DNA of 46,632 nucleotides from the NCBI GenBank assembly GCA_903895845.1, contig CAITVK010000034.1:1-46632 (forward strand), read 5' to 3'. This DNA is from an uncultured Chitinophagaceae bacterium. GTDB lineage: Bacteria > Bacteroidota > Bacteroidia > Chitinophagales > Chitinophagaceae. Shown piece by piece: positions 34,180 through 42,346 of this stretch; the stretch's first letter is position 1, and each line of letters begins with the position of its first letter. The translations under genes were made by a program, and so were the position numbers. The notes under the pieces are model-generated. The model searched no databases. It was not told the DNA's origin and saw only the letters and a program-made list of their open reading frames with translations.

Positions 34180-34989
34180 ATGAGTAAAAAACTAGACAAT
34201 CAAGTAGCCATCGTAACAGGTGCAAGTAGTGGAATTGGTGCCGGCGTTGCAAAATCGCTGGCAGCAGAAGGTGCAATAGTCGTGGTAAATTATCCCGTGG
34301 CATCCAATAAGGACGCTGCCGAAGCAGTAGTTGCGGAGATAGTTGCCAAAGGTGGTAAAGCAATTTCCATTCAATGCGATGTGAGCAAAGAGGCCGATGT
34401 GCAACAGATGTTTGCAAGCACGGTTGCCGAGTTTGGCACAGTAGACATTTTGGTGAATAATGCAGGTATCCAAAAAGATTCGCCTTTTGAAACAATGACT
34501 CTAGACCAATGGAACTTGGTGTTGGGCATCAACCTTACCGGATTATTCCTATGCGCTAGGGAGGCGGTGAAAGAATTTTTGAGAAGGGGCATCGACCCAA
34601 CTAAATCTAAAGCAGCGGGCAAAATCATTTGTATGAGTAGTGTGCACGAAGTAATTCCTTGGGCTGGTCACGCCAATTATGCAGCGAGTAAAGGGGGAAT
34701 TATGTTGTTGATGAAAAGTCTTTCTCAGGAATTCGCTCACAAAAAAATTCGTATCAACAGTATTTGTCCGGGTGCCATTCAAACGCCCATCAATCGAAGT
34801 GCTTGGGAAACGCCCGAAGCATTGGAAAGTCTGTTGACGCTTATTCCATATAAAAGAATTGGTCAGCCCGAAGATATAGGCAATGCTGCGGTGTGGTTGG
34901 CTAGCGACGACAGCGATTATGTAAATGGCATCTCTTTGTTTGTGGATGGAGGTATGACCTTGTATCCTGGTTTTACTACCAACGGATAG
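34180..34989 (+). CDS. Glucose 1-dehydrogenase-like SDR
   Basis: The 269-aa classical short-chain dehydrogenase has T-G-A-S-S-G-I-G near residues 13-20, N-N-A-G-I near 95, catalytic Ser in M-S-S-V-H-E-V-I-P-W, and Y-A-A-S-K-G-G with catalytic Tyr and Lys near 168. M-S-S-V-H-E-V-I-P-W and the tail V-D-G-G-M-T-L-Y-P are shared with Bacillus glucose 1-dehydrogenase, so oxidation of glucose to gluconolactone with NAD(P) is the best guess. Related sugar dehydrogenases cannot be excluded. It is transcribed alone; a long inverted repeat separates it from gldF downstream. Confidence 0.82.
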   Translation: MSKKLDNQVAIVTGASSGIGAGVAKSLAAEGAIVVVNYPVASNKDAAEAVVAEIVAKGGKAISIQCDVSKEADVQQMFASTVAEFGTVDILVNNAGIQKDSPFETMTLDQWNLVLGINLTGLFLCAREAVKEFLRRGIDPTKSKAAGKIICMSSVHEVIPWAGHANYAASKGGIMLLMKSLSQEFAHKKIRINSICPGAIQTPINRSAWETPEALESLLTLIPYKRIGQPEDIGNAAVWLASDDSDYVNGISLFVDGGMTLYPGFTTNG

Positions 34990-34991
34990 CA

Positions 34992-35130
34992 TTTGCCACG
35001 AAGACACAAAGGCAGAAAGAAGCACAAAGAAATAAATGGGGAGGAAGGAAAATACTTTGATTTTCCTTCCTTCTTAATTAATTGGCAAATCTTTGTGCTT
35101 CTTTCTGCCTTTCTGCCTTTGTGGCAAAAT
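34992..35130. repeat. Long inverted repeat, GCCACAAAGACAC type
   Basis: The left arm 34992-35030 and the right arm 35092-35130 pair over 39 positions with about three mismatches. A second, smaller hairpin (GGAAGGAAAAT with ATTTTCCTTCC, about 35043-35071) fills the centre. The arm begins 3 bases after the dehydrogenase stop and ends 21 bases before the gldF start. The arm word TTTGCCACGAAGACACAAAG is shared with 454-559 and 43710-43810. Confidence 0.92.
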
Positions 35131-35151
35131 TTAAAAACATATTTTTGGCGC

Positions 35152-35874
35152 ATGTGGATTATCTGTAAAAAAGAATGGCAGCAGTTTTTTAGTAGCCTCA
35201 CCGGTTACCTCGCCATTATTGTTTTTCTTTTGTTGAATGGTCTCCTGCTTTTTGTATTTCCCGACAGCAACGTGCTAGACTTTGGCTATGCTTCTCTGGG
35301 TAGTTTCTTCTCCACTGCTCCCTTTATTTTATTGTTTCTGGTGCCTACCATCACAATGCGCAGCATTGCCGAAGAATATAAAAGCGGCACGTTCGAACTC
35401 CTCAAAACCCTTCCACTAAAGCCTTCTCAAATAGTTGGCGGTAAGTTCTTTGGAGCGTTGCTGATTGTGGTGGCGGCCTTGGTGCCTACGGTTATCTATG
35501 CCGTTTCCATCCAACAACTTAGTAGCATTGGCGGTATAGATGTGGGTGCAACCATGGGTAGTTACTTTGGTTTGGTGGCGCTCGGGGCGGTGTATACGGC
35601 GGTAGGAATCTGTGCAAGTAGCTTCACCAACAATACGGTGGTGGCGTTTATTGCAGGCGCATTTGTTTGTTTTTTGCTGTATAATGGATTTGATGCCATC
35701 AGTAAACTACCTGTTTTTAAGGCTGGTGCCGATTATTATATAGAGATGGTGGGCATCAATGCACACTACCGAAGCATCAGTAGGGGCGTGGTGGATTTGA
35801 AGGATATGATTTATTTTGTGGGATTGATTTTACTGTTTCTGTTCATCACTCAACGAAATATTAGTCGCAGATAA
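35152..35874 (+). CDS. gldF: Gliding motility ABC transporter permease GldF
   Basis: The 240-aa inner membrane protein has six hydrophobic segments: about residues 17-37, 55-75, 100-122, 135-160, 165-185 and 215-235. The segments between the second and third include M-R-S-I-A-E-E-Y-K-S-G-T-F-E-L-L-K-T-L-P, the conserved ABC-2 permease motif that contacts the ATPase. GldF, GldG and the ATPase GldA form a transporter needed for gliding in Flavobacterium; it also occurs in non-gliding relatives. The frame is open upstream to 34993, but the extension is encoded by the inverted repeat, so M-W-I-I-C-K-K-E-W at 35152 is chosen. gldG follows, with 21-bp array E between them. Confidence 0.88.
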   Translation: MWIICKKEWQQFFSSLTGYLAIIVFLLLNGLLLFVFPDSNVLDFGYASLGSFFSTAPFILLFLVPTITMRSIAEEYKSGTFELLKTLPLKPSQIVGGKFFGALLIVVAALVPTVIYAVSIQQLSSIGGIDVGATMGSYFGLVALGAVYTAVGICASSFTNNTVVAFIAGAFVCFLLYNGFDAISKLPVFKAGADYYIEMVGINAHYRSISRGVVDLKDMIYFVGLILLFLFITQRNISRR

Positions 35875-35879
35875 GGAAT

Positions 35880-36036
35880 GATTGTTAGCGATTAATCTTT
35901 TTTCGTTAGCAATTAGAAACATTCCGTTTGCGGAATAAAAGTTTTTGTTTGCGATTAAGAATATTCCTCTAGCAATTAAGAATTTTTTGTTTGCGGAAAG
36001 TTTTATTTTGTATGCGGAATAAAATATTCCGCAAGA
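35880..36036. repeat. 21-bp tandem array E, 7 units, between gldF and gldG
   Basis: The word GCGATTAA, GCAATTA or GCGGAATA starts at 35888, 35909, 35930, 35951, 35972, 35993 and 36014: spacing exactly 21 bp. GCGGAATA also occurs as its complement TATTCCGC at the end (36014-36032 is a perfect 8-bp hairpin), and ATTCCGTTTGCGGAAT near 35921 is a second dyad. The minus frame is open with the heptad S/I-A-N-x-x-x-L; no plus frame of the array is open throughout. It fills almost the whole 192-bp gap of the gldF-gldG operon. Confidence 0.94.
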
Positions 36037-36066
36037 CTGAAAAGGTGTTTTACATATAAAAAGACA

Positions 36067-37815
36067 ATGAGTAGACTATTAAATTATAAATACACTTGGG
36101 CAATATTGACGGCTTTGTTCATCGCCTTGGTGTACGCTTCTTCTTTTTTAGATTATCGGATAGACCTCACTGCCGAGAAGCGTTTCAGCATCAATCCATC
36201 AACAAAAAAACTCTTTAATCAAGTGGATGATGTAGTGAAAGTGCAGGTATTTCTTACGGGTGATTTACCGGCTGATTATAAAAAACTAAGTCTTGCCACT
36301 AAAGATTTTTTGGAAGAGATGAAGCAGGTTTCTAATAATAAAATAGAAATCAGTTTCGAGAAACCCGGCGACGATTTAAAGGATGATACCGCAAAAGGTA
36401 TGCTCTATGATAGCCTTGCCCGCTTGGGTGTGGTGTTTGAAAGAAGTGAGGTTTCCGAAAAAAGCAACGAAAAAGAAACCAATCAGCTCATTATTCCTTC
36501 GGCCTTGGTAAGCTATAAAGACAAGCGACCAATTGCTGTTGATTTGCGCAGCAGTAAGAAAATTTATAAGCAATATAATGTCATAAACGACAATCCGCAG
36601 GAAGATGTGGAAGCTACCCGCAATGCTGCCGAGGCTTTATTGGAGTTTAAATTTGCCAATGCCATCGATAAACTCACGCGCACTTCGGTTCCGGTTATTG
36701 CGTACACCATTGGTAATGGCGAACCCATTGATAAAACCGTGAACGACCTGGGGGAAAGCCTGCGGACTGAATATCAATTGGGCATTTTCGATTTAAAAGC
36801 CGCCTATCCCGATGCGTCTAAGATCAATGCCTTATTAATCGTAAAACCAACTACGGCATTTAGCGATGAGGATAAGCTAAAACTCGATCAGTATGTGATG
36901 AATGGAGGCAAGATTATTTGGTGTATTGATAAACTGCACGCCGAACTGGATAGCCTGATGCGTAGCAAATCGGAATATACGGCTTATGACAGAGGGGTAA
37001 ATGTGGATGATATTCTGTTTAGATATGGGGTTCGTATCAACGGCGATTTATTGCAGGATTTAAACTGTGCAAAGTTACCGTTGGTTATTGGCTATAATCC
37101 CGACAAAAGTCCTCGGATGCAACGGGTGCCTTGGCCTTATTATCCCTTGCTATCCTCCATAAACAATAACCCTATCTCCAAAAATCTGGATAAAGTATTG
37201 CCCATTTTTCCTTCTAGTATCGATACAGTAAAGGCAGAAGGCATCAATAAAACAATCCTTTTGGCTAGCGATACCAATAGTCGTGTGTTGGGTTCGCCAG
37301 CTTTGGTAAGCGTAAACAGTGTGAAGACGGAGGAAGATTTTAGAAGTTTCACCCGAAGCTATGTACCTGTTGCAGTGCTGTTGGAAGGAAAGTTTAAGTC
37401 TTTATTTGCCAATAGATTAACCTCAGTTGTAACCGATTCTGTCCAAAAAGCAACTGGTAAGCCTTTTTTGGCATCTGGTAATATCGAAAGCAAGCAGATC
37501 GTGATGTCGGATGCGGATATGGTTACAAATGCCATTTCTGAAACCACGGGGCCACTATCGATGGGCGAACTTCCATTTGATAGCTATCGGTTTGCAAACA
37601 GGGAGTTTCTGTTAAACTGCGTGGATTATCTGGTTAGTAACAATGGAATCTTCGCTACACGCAACAAAGAGTTCACCCTGCGGTTATTAGATAAGAAAAA
37701 AGTAGAAGCCGAGCGGACTGAATGGCAATTCATAAATATTGTTGCCCCCATCGCTTTGCTGATATTGATAGGATTATTGTTGCAGTGGCAACGGAAAAGA
37801 AAATACGCATTTTAA
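36067..37815 (+). CDS. gldG: Gliding motility ABC transporter component GldG
   Basis: The 582-aa protein has an N-terminal membrane helix (about residues 10-28), a large periplasmic domain and a C-terminal helix (about 555-575) before the basic end W-Q-R-K-R-K-Y. The start of the soluble part, D-L-T-A-E-K-R-F-S-I-N-P-S-T-K-K-L, and the stretch V-Q-V-F-L-T-G-D-L-P-A-D are characteristic of GldG/ABC-2 accessory domain proteins. It partners GldF (directly upstream) and an ATPase, not in this window. The start at 36067 follows 21-bp array E by 30 bases. Confidence 0.9.
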   Translation: MSRLLNYKYTWAILTALFIALVYASSFLDYRIDLTAEKRFSINPSTKKLFNQVDDVVKVQVFLTGDLPADYKKLSLATKDFLEEMKQVSNNKIEISFEKPGDDLKDDTAKGMLYDSLARLGVVFERSEVSEKSNEKETNQLIIPSALVSYKDKRPIAVDLRSSKKIYKQYNVINDNPQEDVEATRNAAEALLEFKFANAIDKLTRTSVPVIAYTIGNGEPIDKTVNDLGESLRTEYQLGIFDLKAAYPDASKINALLIVKPTTAFSDEDKLKLDQYVMNGGKIIWCIDKLHAELDSLMRSKSEYTAYDRGVNVDDILFRYGVRINGDLLQDLNCAKLPLVIGYNPDKSPRMQRVPWPYYPLLSSINNNPISKNLDKVLPIFPSSIDTVKAEGINKTILLASDTNSRVLGSPALVSVNSVKTEEDFRSFTRSYVPVAVLLEGKFKSLFANRLTSVVTDSVQKATGKPFLASGNIESKQIVMSDADMVTNAISETTGPLSMGELPFDSYRFANREFLLNCVDYLVSNNGIFATRNKEFTLRLLDKKKVEAERTEWQFINIVAPIALLILIGLLLQWQRKRKYAF

Positions 37816-37825
37816 AACCAGTGGT

Positions 37826-37917
37826 AAGTCATAAGTGGTAAGTAGTAAGTAAAGAACCCTTTACATTCTATTTTCCTCCACTTACGACTTACAACTTACG
37901 ACTATTGACTTATGACT
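37826..37917. repeat. Inverted repeat overlapping the murF-alr start
   Basis: The left arm (about 37826-37853) carries AAGTCATAAGTGGTAAGTAG; the right arm (about 37878-37917) carries CACTTACGACTTACAACTTACG and GACTTATGACTAAT. The arms are imperfect reverse complements around AAGAACCC and TTTTCC. The ATG of murF-alr at 37912 lies inside the right arm. Confidence 0.75.
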
Positions 37918-40389
37918 AATATAAAAGAAGGAATCCCCACTTCCATCCCATCAAGCATTGAGCATCTGGTGGTTGATAGTCGTAAGATAATATTCCCTAA
38001 AACAACTTTGTTTTTTGCCCTTCGTGGAGCAAGAAGAGACGGACATGAATACATTCAGGAAGCTTACGACAAAGGCGTTAGACACTTTGTAATTTGTAGA
38101 AGGATTGATACAACAAATTTTGTTGGAGCCGATTTCTTTCTCGTCCCCAGTTCATTGAAGGCATTGCAGATATTAGCCTCTATTCATCGGGCCGGATTTG
38201 ATTATCCCGTAATTGGCATCACCGGAAGCAATGGAAAAACGATTGTAAAAGAATGGTTGTACCAATTACTGAATCCCGATTATAACATCGTTCGTAGTCC
38301 ACGGAGTTATAATTCTCAGATTGGCGTTCCCCTAAGTGTATGGCAAATGACCGCCGAGCATACGCTAGCTATTTTCGAAGCGGGTATCTCTACATCTAGA
38401 GAAATGCCTGCACTTGCAGGCGTTATTCAGCCGACAATTGGTATTTTGACAAGTATTGGCGAAGCCCATAATGGTGGTTTTGTAGACATCAAGCAGAAAA
38501 TACTGGAGAAGCTACAGTTGTTTGCCATTTGTAAATATTTGATTTATTGCAGGGAATCGATTGATGACCACATGGATATTGAAGAAATTAAAAGCAATCT
38601 TTTTCAGCAAAATATAACCCTTTTTTCTTGGAGTAGGGAAACCAATGCAACCTTAAAGGTATTGGCTGAAATGAAAAGCGAGAACACAACACAGGTTTTC
38701 TTTACCTATAAAAATAACAATTACTCCATCTCTATTCCCTTCACGGATAAGGCTTCTCTGGATAATGCGATTACCTGCATCTGCACTTTGTTTTTGCTGG
38801 AAATACCTTTCGAAACAATTCAAGAGCGGATTTCTCAGCTGCAACCATTGGAGATGCGCTTGCAATTAAAAAAAGGTATCAACAACTGCCACGTTTTAAA
38901 CGATAGTTATAGCAACGATTTATCTTCCCTGAGCATTGCCCTAGACTATTTGCAACAACAAGCAGGTAATAATCCTACAACAGTCATTATTTCGGATATT
39001 CCTCAGTCTGGAATGCACGAAGAAGTGCTGTATCATGTGGTTGCAAATGAATTGGAACAAAGAAATATTCATCGGTTAATTGGTATTGGAAAATCCATTA
39101 CTGAACATCAAGCTGTTTTTGATGAGTCTGTTCCTGAGAGGAGTTTCTATCTTACTACCGACGACTTTTTAAACGAATACACTGGAAAATCTTTGGCTGA
39201 AAGAAAGTTTCAGAATGAATATATCTTACTGAAAGGGGCGCGTATCTTTTCCTTTGAACGAATAAACAATTGGTTAGAGCAAAAAGTGCATCAGACAGTA
39301 ATGGAAATTAACCTTACCGCCATGGTTCACAACCTGAAAGAATACCAACAAAAGCTTCTGCCTTCTACCAAGCTCATGGCAATGGTAAAAGCATTCAGTT
39401 ATGGTAGCGGAAGTGTGGAAGTAGCCCGATTATTACAGTTTTATAAAGTAGATTATCTGGCAGTTGCCTATGCAGATGAAGGCGTTGAACTACGTTTGGG
39501 TGGCATCACTCTTCCTATTATGGTTATGAACGTAGACGAAGCCGGTTTTGATGCTTTACTAGAACATAACCTGGAGCCAGAGATTTATTCATTCTCTATC
39601 TATCATTCTTTCCACGAATATTTATTAAAACAAGGCATTACCAAGTTCCCTGTTCACATAAAACTGAATACAGGAATGAATCGCCTTGGCTTTGATCCCG
39701 AAGAAGTGGAATTGTTGGGCAAACAATTGGCGAAGCACAATACCATGCTGGTGAAAAGTGTCTTTAGTCATTTGGTTGGTAGTGAATCAGCCGAGTTTGA
39801 CGACTTCACACAGCATCAAGCGTCTCTTTTTGAGACGGCAGTGGGTACTTTACAGACCTATTTAAACTATTCCTTCATAAAACACATTGCTAATTCATCG
39901 GGCATATTCAGACATCCAAACTTTCAATACGATATGGTGCGCCTTGGCATCGGATTATACGGCGTTGATAGTGCCGGTGGAAATGATATTAACCTCATTC
40001 CTGTTGCCACACTGAAAAGTACTATTGCCCAAATAAGAAACGTAAAAGAAGGGGAAACGGTTAGCTACAATCGTAGAGGAGTCTTGAAAAGAGATAGCAT
40101 TATTGCCACCATTCGTATTGGTTATGCAGACGGTTACAGTAGAAGATTGGGCAATGGGATAGGGAGTGTTTATATTAATGGACAGTTAGCACCAGTTGTA
40201 GGAACTGTTTGTATGGATATGCTGATGATTGATATTACGGATATTCCAAAGGTAAAAGAAGGTGACACTGTAGAACTATTTGGTACTAATTTACCAATAC
40301 AACAAGTAGCAAAGTGGTCCGAAACAATCCCTTATGAAGTAATGACAGGCATTAGTCAGCGCGTTAAGCGAGTATATGTAGAAGAGTAA
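37912..40389 (+). CDS. Bifunctional MurF-alanine racemase
   Basis: This 825-aa cytoplasmic enzyme joins MurF (about residues 1-455), which adds D-Ala-D-Ala to UDP-MurNAc-tripeptide, to alanine racemase (about 460-825), which makes D-Ala. MurF has the ATP loop G-I-T-G-S-N-G-K-T near residue 102-110. The racemase has M-V-K-A-F-S-Y-G-S-G near 492 with the PLP lysine, G-M-N-R-L-G-F near 588, I-G-Y-A-D-G-Y-S-R-R with the catalytic Tyr near 740, and V-G-T-V-C-M-D-M. The fusion is usual in Bacteroidota. The start codon sits in an inverted repeat; the first 25 residues are weakly conserved, so the true start could lie a little downstream. It follows gldG on the same strand by 96 bases. Confidence 0.92.
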   Translation: MTNIKEGIPTSIPSSIEHLVVDSRKIIFPKTTLFFALRGARRDGHEYIQEAYDKGVRHFVICRRIDTTNFVGADFFLVPSSLKALQILASIHRAGFDYPVIGITGSNGKTIVKEWLYQLLNPDYNIVRSPRSYNSQIGVPLSVWQMTAEHTLAIFEAGISTSREMPALAGVIQPTIGILTSIGEAHNGGFVDIKQKILEKLQLFAICKYLIYCRESIDDHMDIEEIKSNLFQQNITLFSWSRETNATLKVLAEMKSENTTQVFFTYKNNNYSISIPFTDKASLDNAITCICTLFLLEIPFETIQERISQLQPLEMRLQLKKGINNCHVLNDSYSNDLSSLSIALDYLQQQAGNNPTTVIISDIPQSGMHEEVLYHVVANELEQRNIHRLIGIGKSITEHQAVFDESVPERSFYLTTDDFLNEYTGKSLAERKFQNEYILLKGARIFSFERINNWLEQKVHQTVMEINLTAMVHNLKEYQQKLLPSTKLMAMVKAFSYGSGSVEVARLLQFYKVDYLAVAYADEGVELRLGGITLPIMVMNVDEAGFDALLEHNLEPEIYSFSIYHSFHEYLLKQGITKFPVHIKLNTGMNRLGFDPEEVELLGKQLAKHNTMLVKSVFSHLVGSESAEFDDFTQHQASLFETAVGTLQTYLNYSFIKHIANSSGIFRHPNFQYDMVRLGIGLYGVDSAGGNDINLIPVATLKSTIAQIRNVKEGETVSYNRRGVLKRDSIIATIRIGYADGYSRRLGNGIGSVYINGQLAPVVGTVCMDMLMIDITDIPKVKEGDTVELFGTNLPIQQVAKWSETIPYEVMTGISQRVKRVYVEE

Positions 40390-40393
40390 GGCA

Positions 40394-40513
40394 AGTTATG
40401 AGATATGAGTTATGAATGATGAGTTAAAAAAAGCCCTTGAAGGAAAATCTTCAAGGGCTTTATTAATATTATTTGCTTAACACTTATAACTCATCATTCA
40501 TAACTCATAACTA
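40394..40513. repeat. Nested inverted repeat of TTATGAGTTATGA type
   Basis: The outer left arm (about 40394-40425) is AGTTATGAGATATGAGTTAT and continuing; the right arm (about 40486-40513) is its near-complement. Both arms repeat TTATGA/TCATAA words. The terminator at 40429-40462 lies in the centre. Confidence 0.85.
40429..40462. terminator. Terminator between murF-alr and the 40519 gene
   Basis: AAAGCCCTTGAAG pairs with CTTCAAGGGCTTT around GAAAAT, with A and T tracts on the two sides. It serves convergent genes from both directions. Confidence 0.88.
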
Positions 40514-40518
40514 ACCGC

Positions 40519-40986
40519 TTATCTGTGATTATACTGATCTCTGTACTTAGGCCATTCACTATGTTGCGGGTGTTCTTTTATTTGATAGTACCTTGGATCA
40601 TGACTTTCACGAATTACGGGCTGAGGATCGTGATGTACCACTACTTCCCTGTATTTATCTCTGTAATAAGGGTGGTTCAAATAGGGCTTGTAATCATTAA
40701 CCACCACTTTATACGAATGGTCTAAATCATAATTGCCATATCTGTCTGGTAGTTGAGAAGCAAATCGCCATTGCCCGTTGTCAAAATAAATAAACCGATG
40801 TTTTGTCACATTGTAATAGCATTCAATGTCAGGCAAATAATAATACTCCACATGATCATAACCGGTTGGTCCCCAAACAGGCTGTCTTCCAATGTTTACA
40901 TCGAAATGTACATTAACTTGTGCTTTTACATTGTCTGCAAAAACCATTGCAGCAACAAAAAGACTTAAAAACATTACTTTTTTCAT
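40519..40986 (-). CDS. Small exported protein of unknown function
   Basis: The 155-aa protein has a signal peptide (residues 1-22, ending N-V-K-A-Q). The mature part is rich in Tyr, His, Asp and Pro: G-Y-D-H-V-E-Y-Y-Y-L-P-D-I-E-C-Y-Y near residues 42-58 and R-F-I-Y-F-D-N-G-Q-W-R-F near 64-75. This Y-Y-L-P-D-I-E-x-Y-Y pattern recurs in uncharacterised Bacteroidota exported proteins, as I recall. The C-terminal third has five or more histidines and several Asp-Pro/Tyr-Arg-Asp pairs, possibly for metal binding. It is transcribed alone and faces murF-alr across a terminator. Confidence 0.7.
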   Translation of the reverse strand: MKKVMFLSLFVAAMVFADNVKAQVNVHFDVNIGRQPVWGPTGYDHVEYYYLPDIECYYNVTKHRFIYFDNGQWRFASQLPDRYGNYDLDHSYKVVVNDYKPYLNHPYYRDKYREVVVHHDPQPVIRESHDPRYYQIKEHPQHSEWPKYRDQYNHR

Positions 40987-41084
40987 GATTGTTAATTTAA
41001 TTGTGGGTACTTATGCAAGTAGTGTTCCAAACTTACTTAAAGATTTATAAAAATTCCTTTGCTAACGTATGACTTAAAACTAGT

Positions 41085-41315
41085 CTATTCTCCCTTCATT
41101 ATTTGCTTCTCTTTCTTCCACCATTTAAATCCGATGTAAGCCATAATTGCCAAAGGCATAAACATCAGGTAGAGAATACCAGTGTTAAGGGAATGTGCGG
41201 GCCCTTCTCCCAACTGAGAAGCTGTTTTTGTGCAGATACTACACTGAGAAAATGCAGCTTGTAACCCACAAAAGAAGATAGCAATAGATAAAAGAAGCAA
41301 TTTAATTTGATTCAT
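41085..41315 (-). CDS. Small membrane-anchored CxxC protein
   Basis: The 76-aa protein has a signal peptide (M-N-Q-I-K-L-L-L-L...A-A-F-S-Q), then C-S-I-C-T-K-T directly at the mature start, G-E-G-P-A-H-S-L-N-T-G-I-L-Y-L and a membrane helix, ending in a basic cytoplasmic tail (K-W-W-K-K-E-K). Proteins of this shape are widespread in Bacteroidota, but I know no function; the C-x-x-C could be a redox or metal site. A TTG start at 41336 is possible but overlaps a promoter-like TATCTTTG, so the ATG at 41315 is preferred. plsC lies 100 bases further upstream on the same strand. Confidence 0.75.
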   Translation of the reverse strand: MNQIKLLLLSIAIFFCGLQAAFSQCSICTKTASQLGEGPAHSLNTGILYLMFMPLAIMAYIGFKWWKKEKQIMKGE

Positions 41316-41333
41316 TCCAAAAAATTTGAGGCT

Positions 41334-41341
41334 CAAAGATA
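41334..41341 (-). promoter_or_regulatory. Candidate -7 element for the CxxC protein
   Basis: On the minus strand this reads TATCTTTG, matching TAnnTTTG, 18 bases before the ATG at 41315. No TTG is seen at the -33 distance. Confidence 0.35.
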
Positions 41342-41349
41342 GAATACAA

Positions 41350-41420
41350 GTAATTAACGATTAAAGTTTAGTGATTAATCCGGTTCACTAATCATAAAAC
41401 GTTAATCAGTAAACATTAAC
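41350..41420. repeat. Imperfect inverted repeat between plsC and the CxxC gene
   Basis: TAATTAACGATTAAAGTTTA with GTGATTAATC pairs loosely with GTTCACTAATC and ACGTTAATCAGTAAACATTAAC. It ends at the plsC stop and could act in termination. Pairing is weaker than in the other inverted repeats. Confidence 0.45.
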
Positions 41421-42186
41421 TGTGTTGCACATAAAAATCTACCATCGTCGTATATACTTTTTGCTTCAGGGCTTCAATGGTCATATCTTCTGGATCTATA
41501 GGTGGCAGAAAGTGCATCTCTAGTTTGGTGGGTAATAAAAAAAGCGTCTCATGAATGGGACAAGCCTTCTTTGTACCTAAAATTACACACGGAATAATGG
41601 GAGTTTTGGTATCTCTCGACAGCTTAAAAGCCCCATCTTGAAACTTTGCCATCGGTAAATCTGTTTTATTTCTTGTCCCCTCTGGAAAAATACACATGTG
41701 AAACCCTTTATTTAGCGAGGCTTTCATCAAATCGAAGCTTTTCTTTCTACTAGCCACACTATCTCGGTTTACTAATACTGAACCACGTGCATAGAACCAT
41801 CCAAAAAGGGGTACTTTGGCAAAACTATCCTTTGCTATTGTCTGATTGGGGCCCGGTACAAACGGACACAACAAAGGCACATCCAACATCGCATTATGAT
41901 TAGCTGTAACTATATAGGTAGTGCCTTTTTTAAAATTTTCTTTGCCATAAACTTTCAACGGGGAGAGTATCAGGTACAGCCAAGTGGCATTCCAAGCCTT
42001 TGAAACGAGTATAAACCACCACATTCCCTTCGAATCTTTTACCAATTTGGTAGCCATCGAAGGAATAAAGATGATTAAAAAGGTTATTGCAAAAGTTACA
42101 ACACCCCATATAGCCCAGATCCTCGCAAAAACGAGTGTGAATAAATTGTATTTCTTTCTTTTCGGTGTCAGTATCGCTTCGCTCAT
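41416..42186 (-). CDS. plsC: 1-acylglycerol-3-phosphate acyltransferase (PlsC family)
   Basis: This 256-aa inner membrane enzyme should acylate lysophosphatidic acid at position 2 in phospholipid synthesis. The H-x4-D motif is in A-N-H-N-A-M-L-D-V-P and the second motif in F-P-E-G-T-R-N-K; a loop R-G-S-V-L-V-N-R-D lies between. One or two hydrophobic segments lie near residues 15-65. The frame is open to 42243, but the extra 19 codons are encoded by an inverted repeat (42212-42292), so M-S-E-A-I-L at 42186 is chosen. Family members can also acylate other lipids, such as ornithine lipids. Confidence 0.85.
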   Translation of the reverse strand: MSEAILTPKRKKYNLFTLVFARIWAIWGVVTFAITFLIIFIPSMATKLVKDSKGMWWFILVSKAWNATWLYLILSPLKVYGKENFKKGTTYIVTANHNAMLDVPLLCPFVPGPNQTIAKDSFAKVPLFGWFYARGSVLVNRDSVASRKKSFDLMKASLNKGFHMCIFPEGTRNKTDLPMAKFQDGAFKLSRDTKTPIIPCVILGTKKACPIHETLFLLPTKLEMHFLPPIDPEDMTIEALKQKVYTTMVDFYVQHS

Positions 42187-42211
42187 ACTATTATCAATTT
42201 TATTTTCTCTT

Positions 42212-42292
42212 TTAACACATAGAAACATAGGGACATAGAACACATAGCCTTTATTTCTATGCTTCCTATGAATCTATGTTTCTATGTGTTAA
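42212..42292. repeat. Inverted repeat, CACATAGAAACATAG type
   Basis: TTAACACATAGAAACATAG (42212-42230) pairs perfectly with CTATGTTTCTATGTGTTAA (42274-42292). Inner segments (GGACATAGAACACATAG and CTATGCTTCCTATG) pair partly. It fills the space between ung and plsC and resembles the GCCACAAAGACAC elements in size and position. Confidence 0.9.
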
Positions 42293-42346
42293 TTTTTTCA
42301 TTTCTCATTTGCTTCAATATCCCCCTTTAGGGGTTAGGGGTTCTTT

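Noticed and set aside
34993-35151. 53-residue N-terminal extension of GldF
   Set aside because: Encoded by a long inverted repeat; GldF proteins begin at the M-W-I-I-C-K-K-E-W position.
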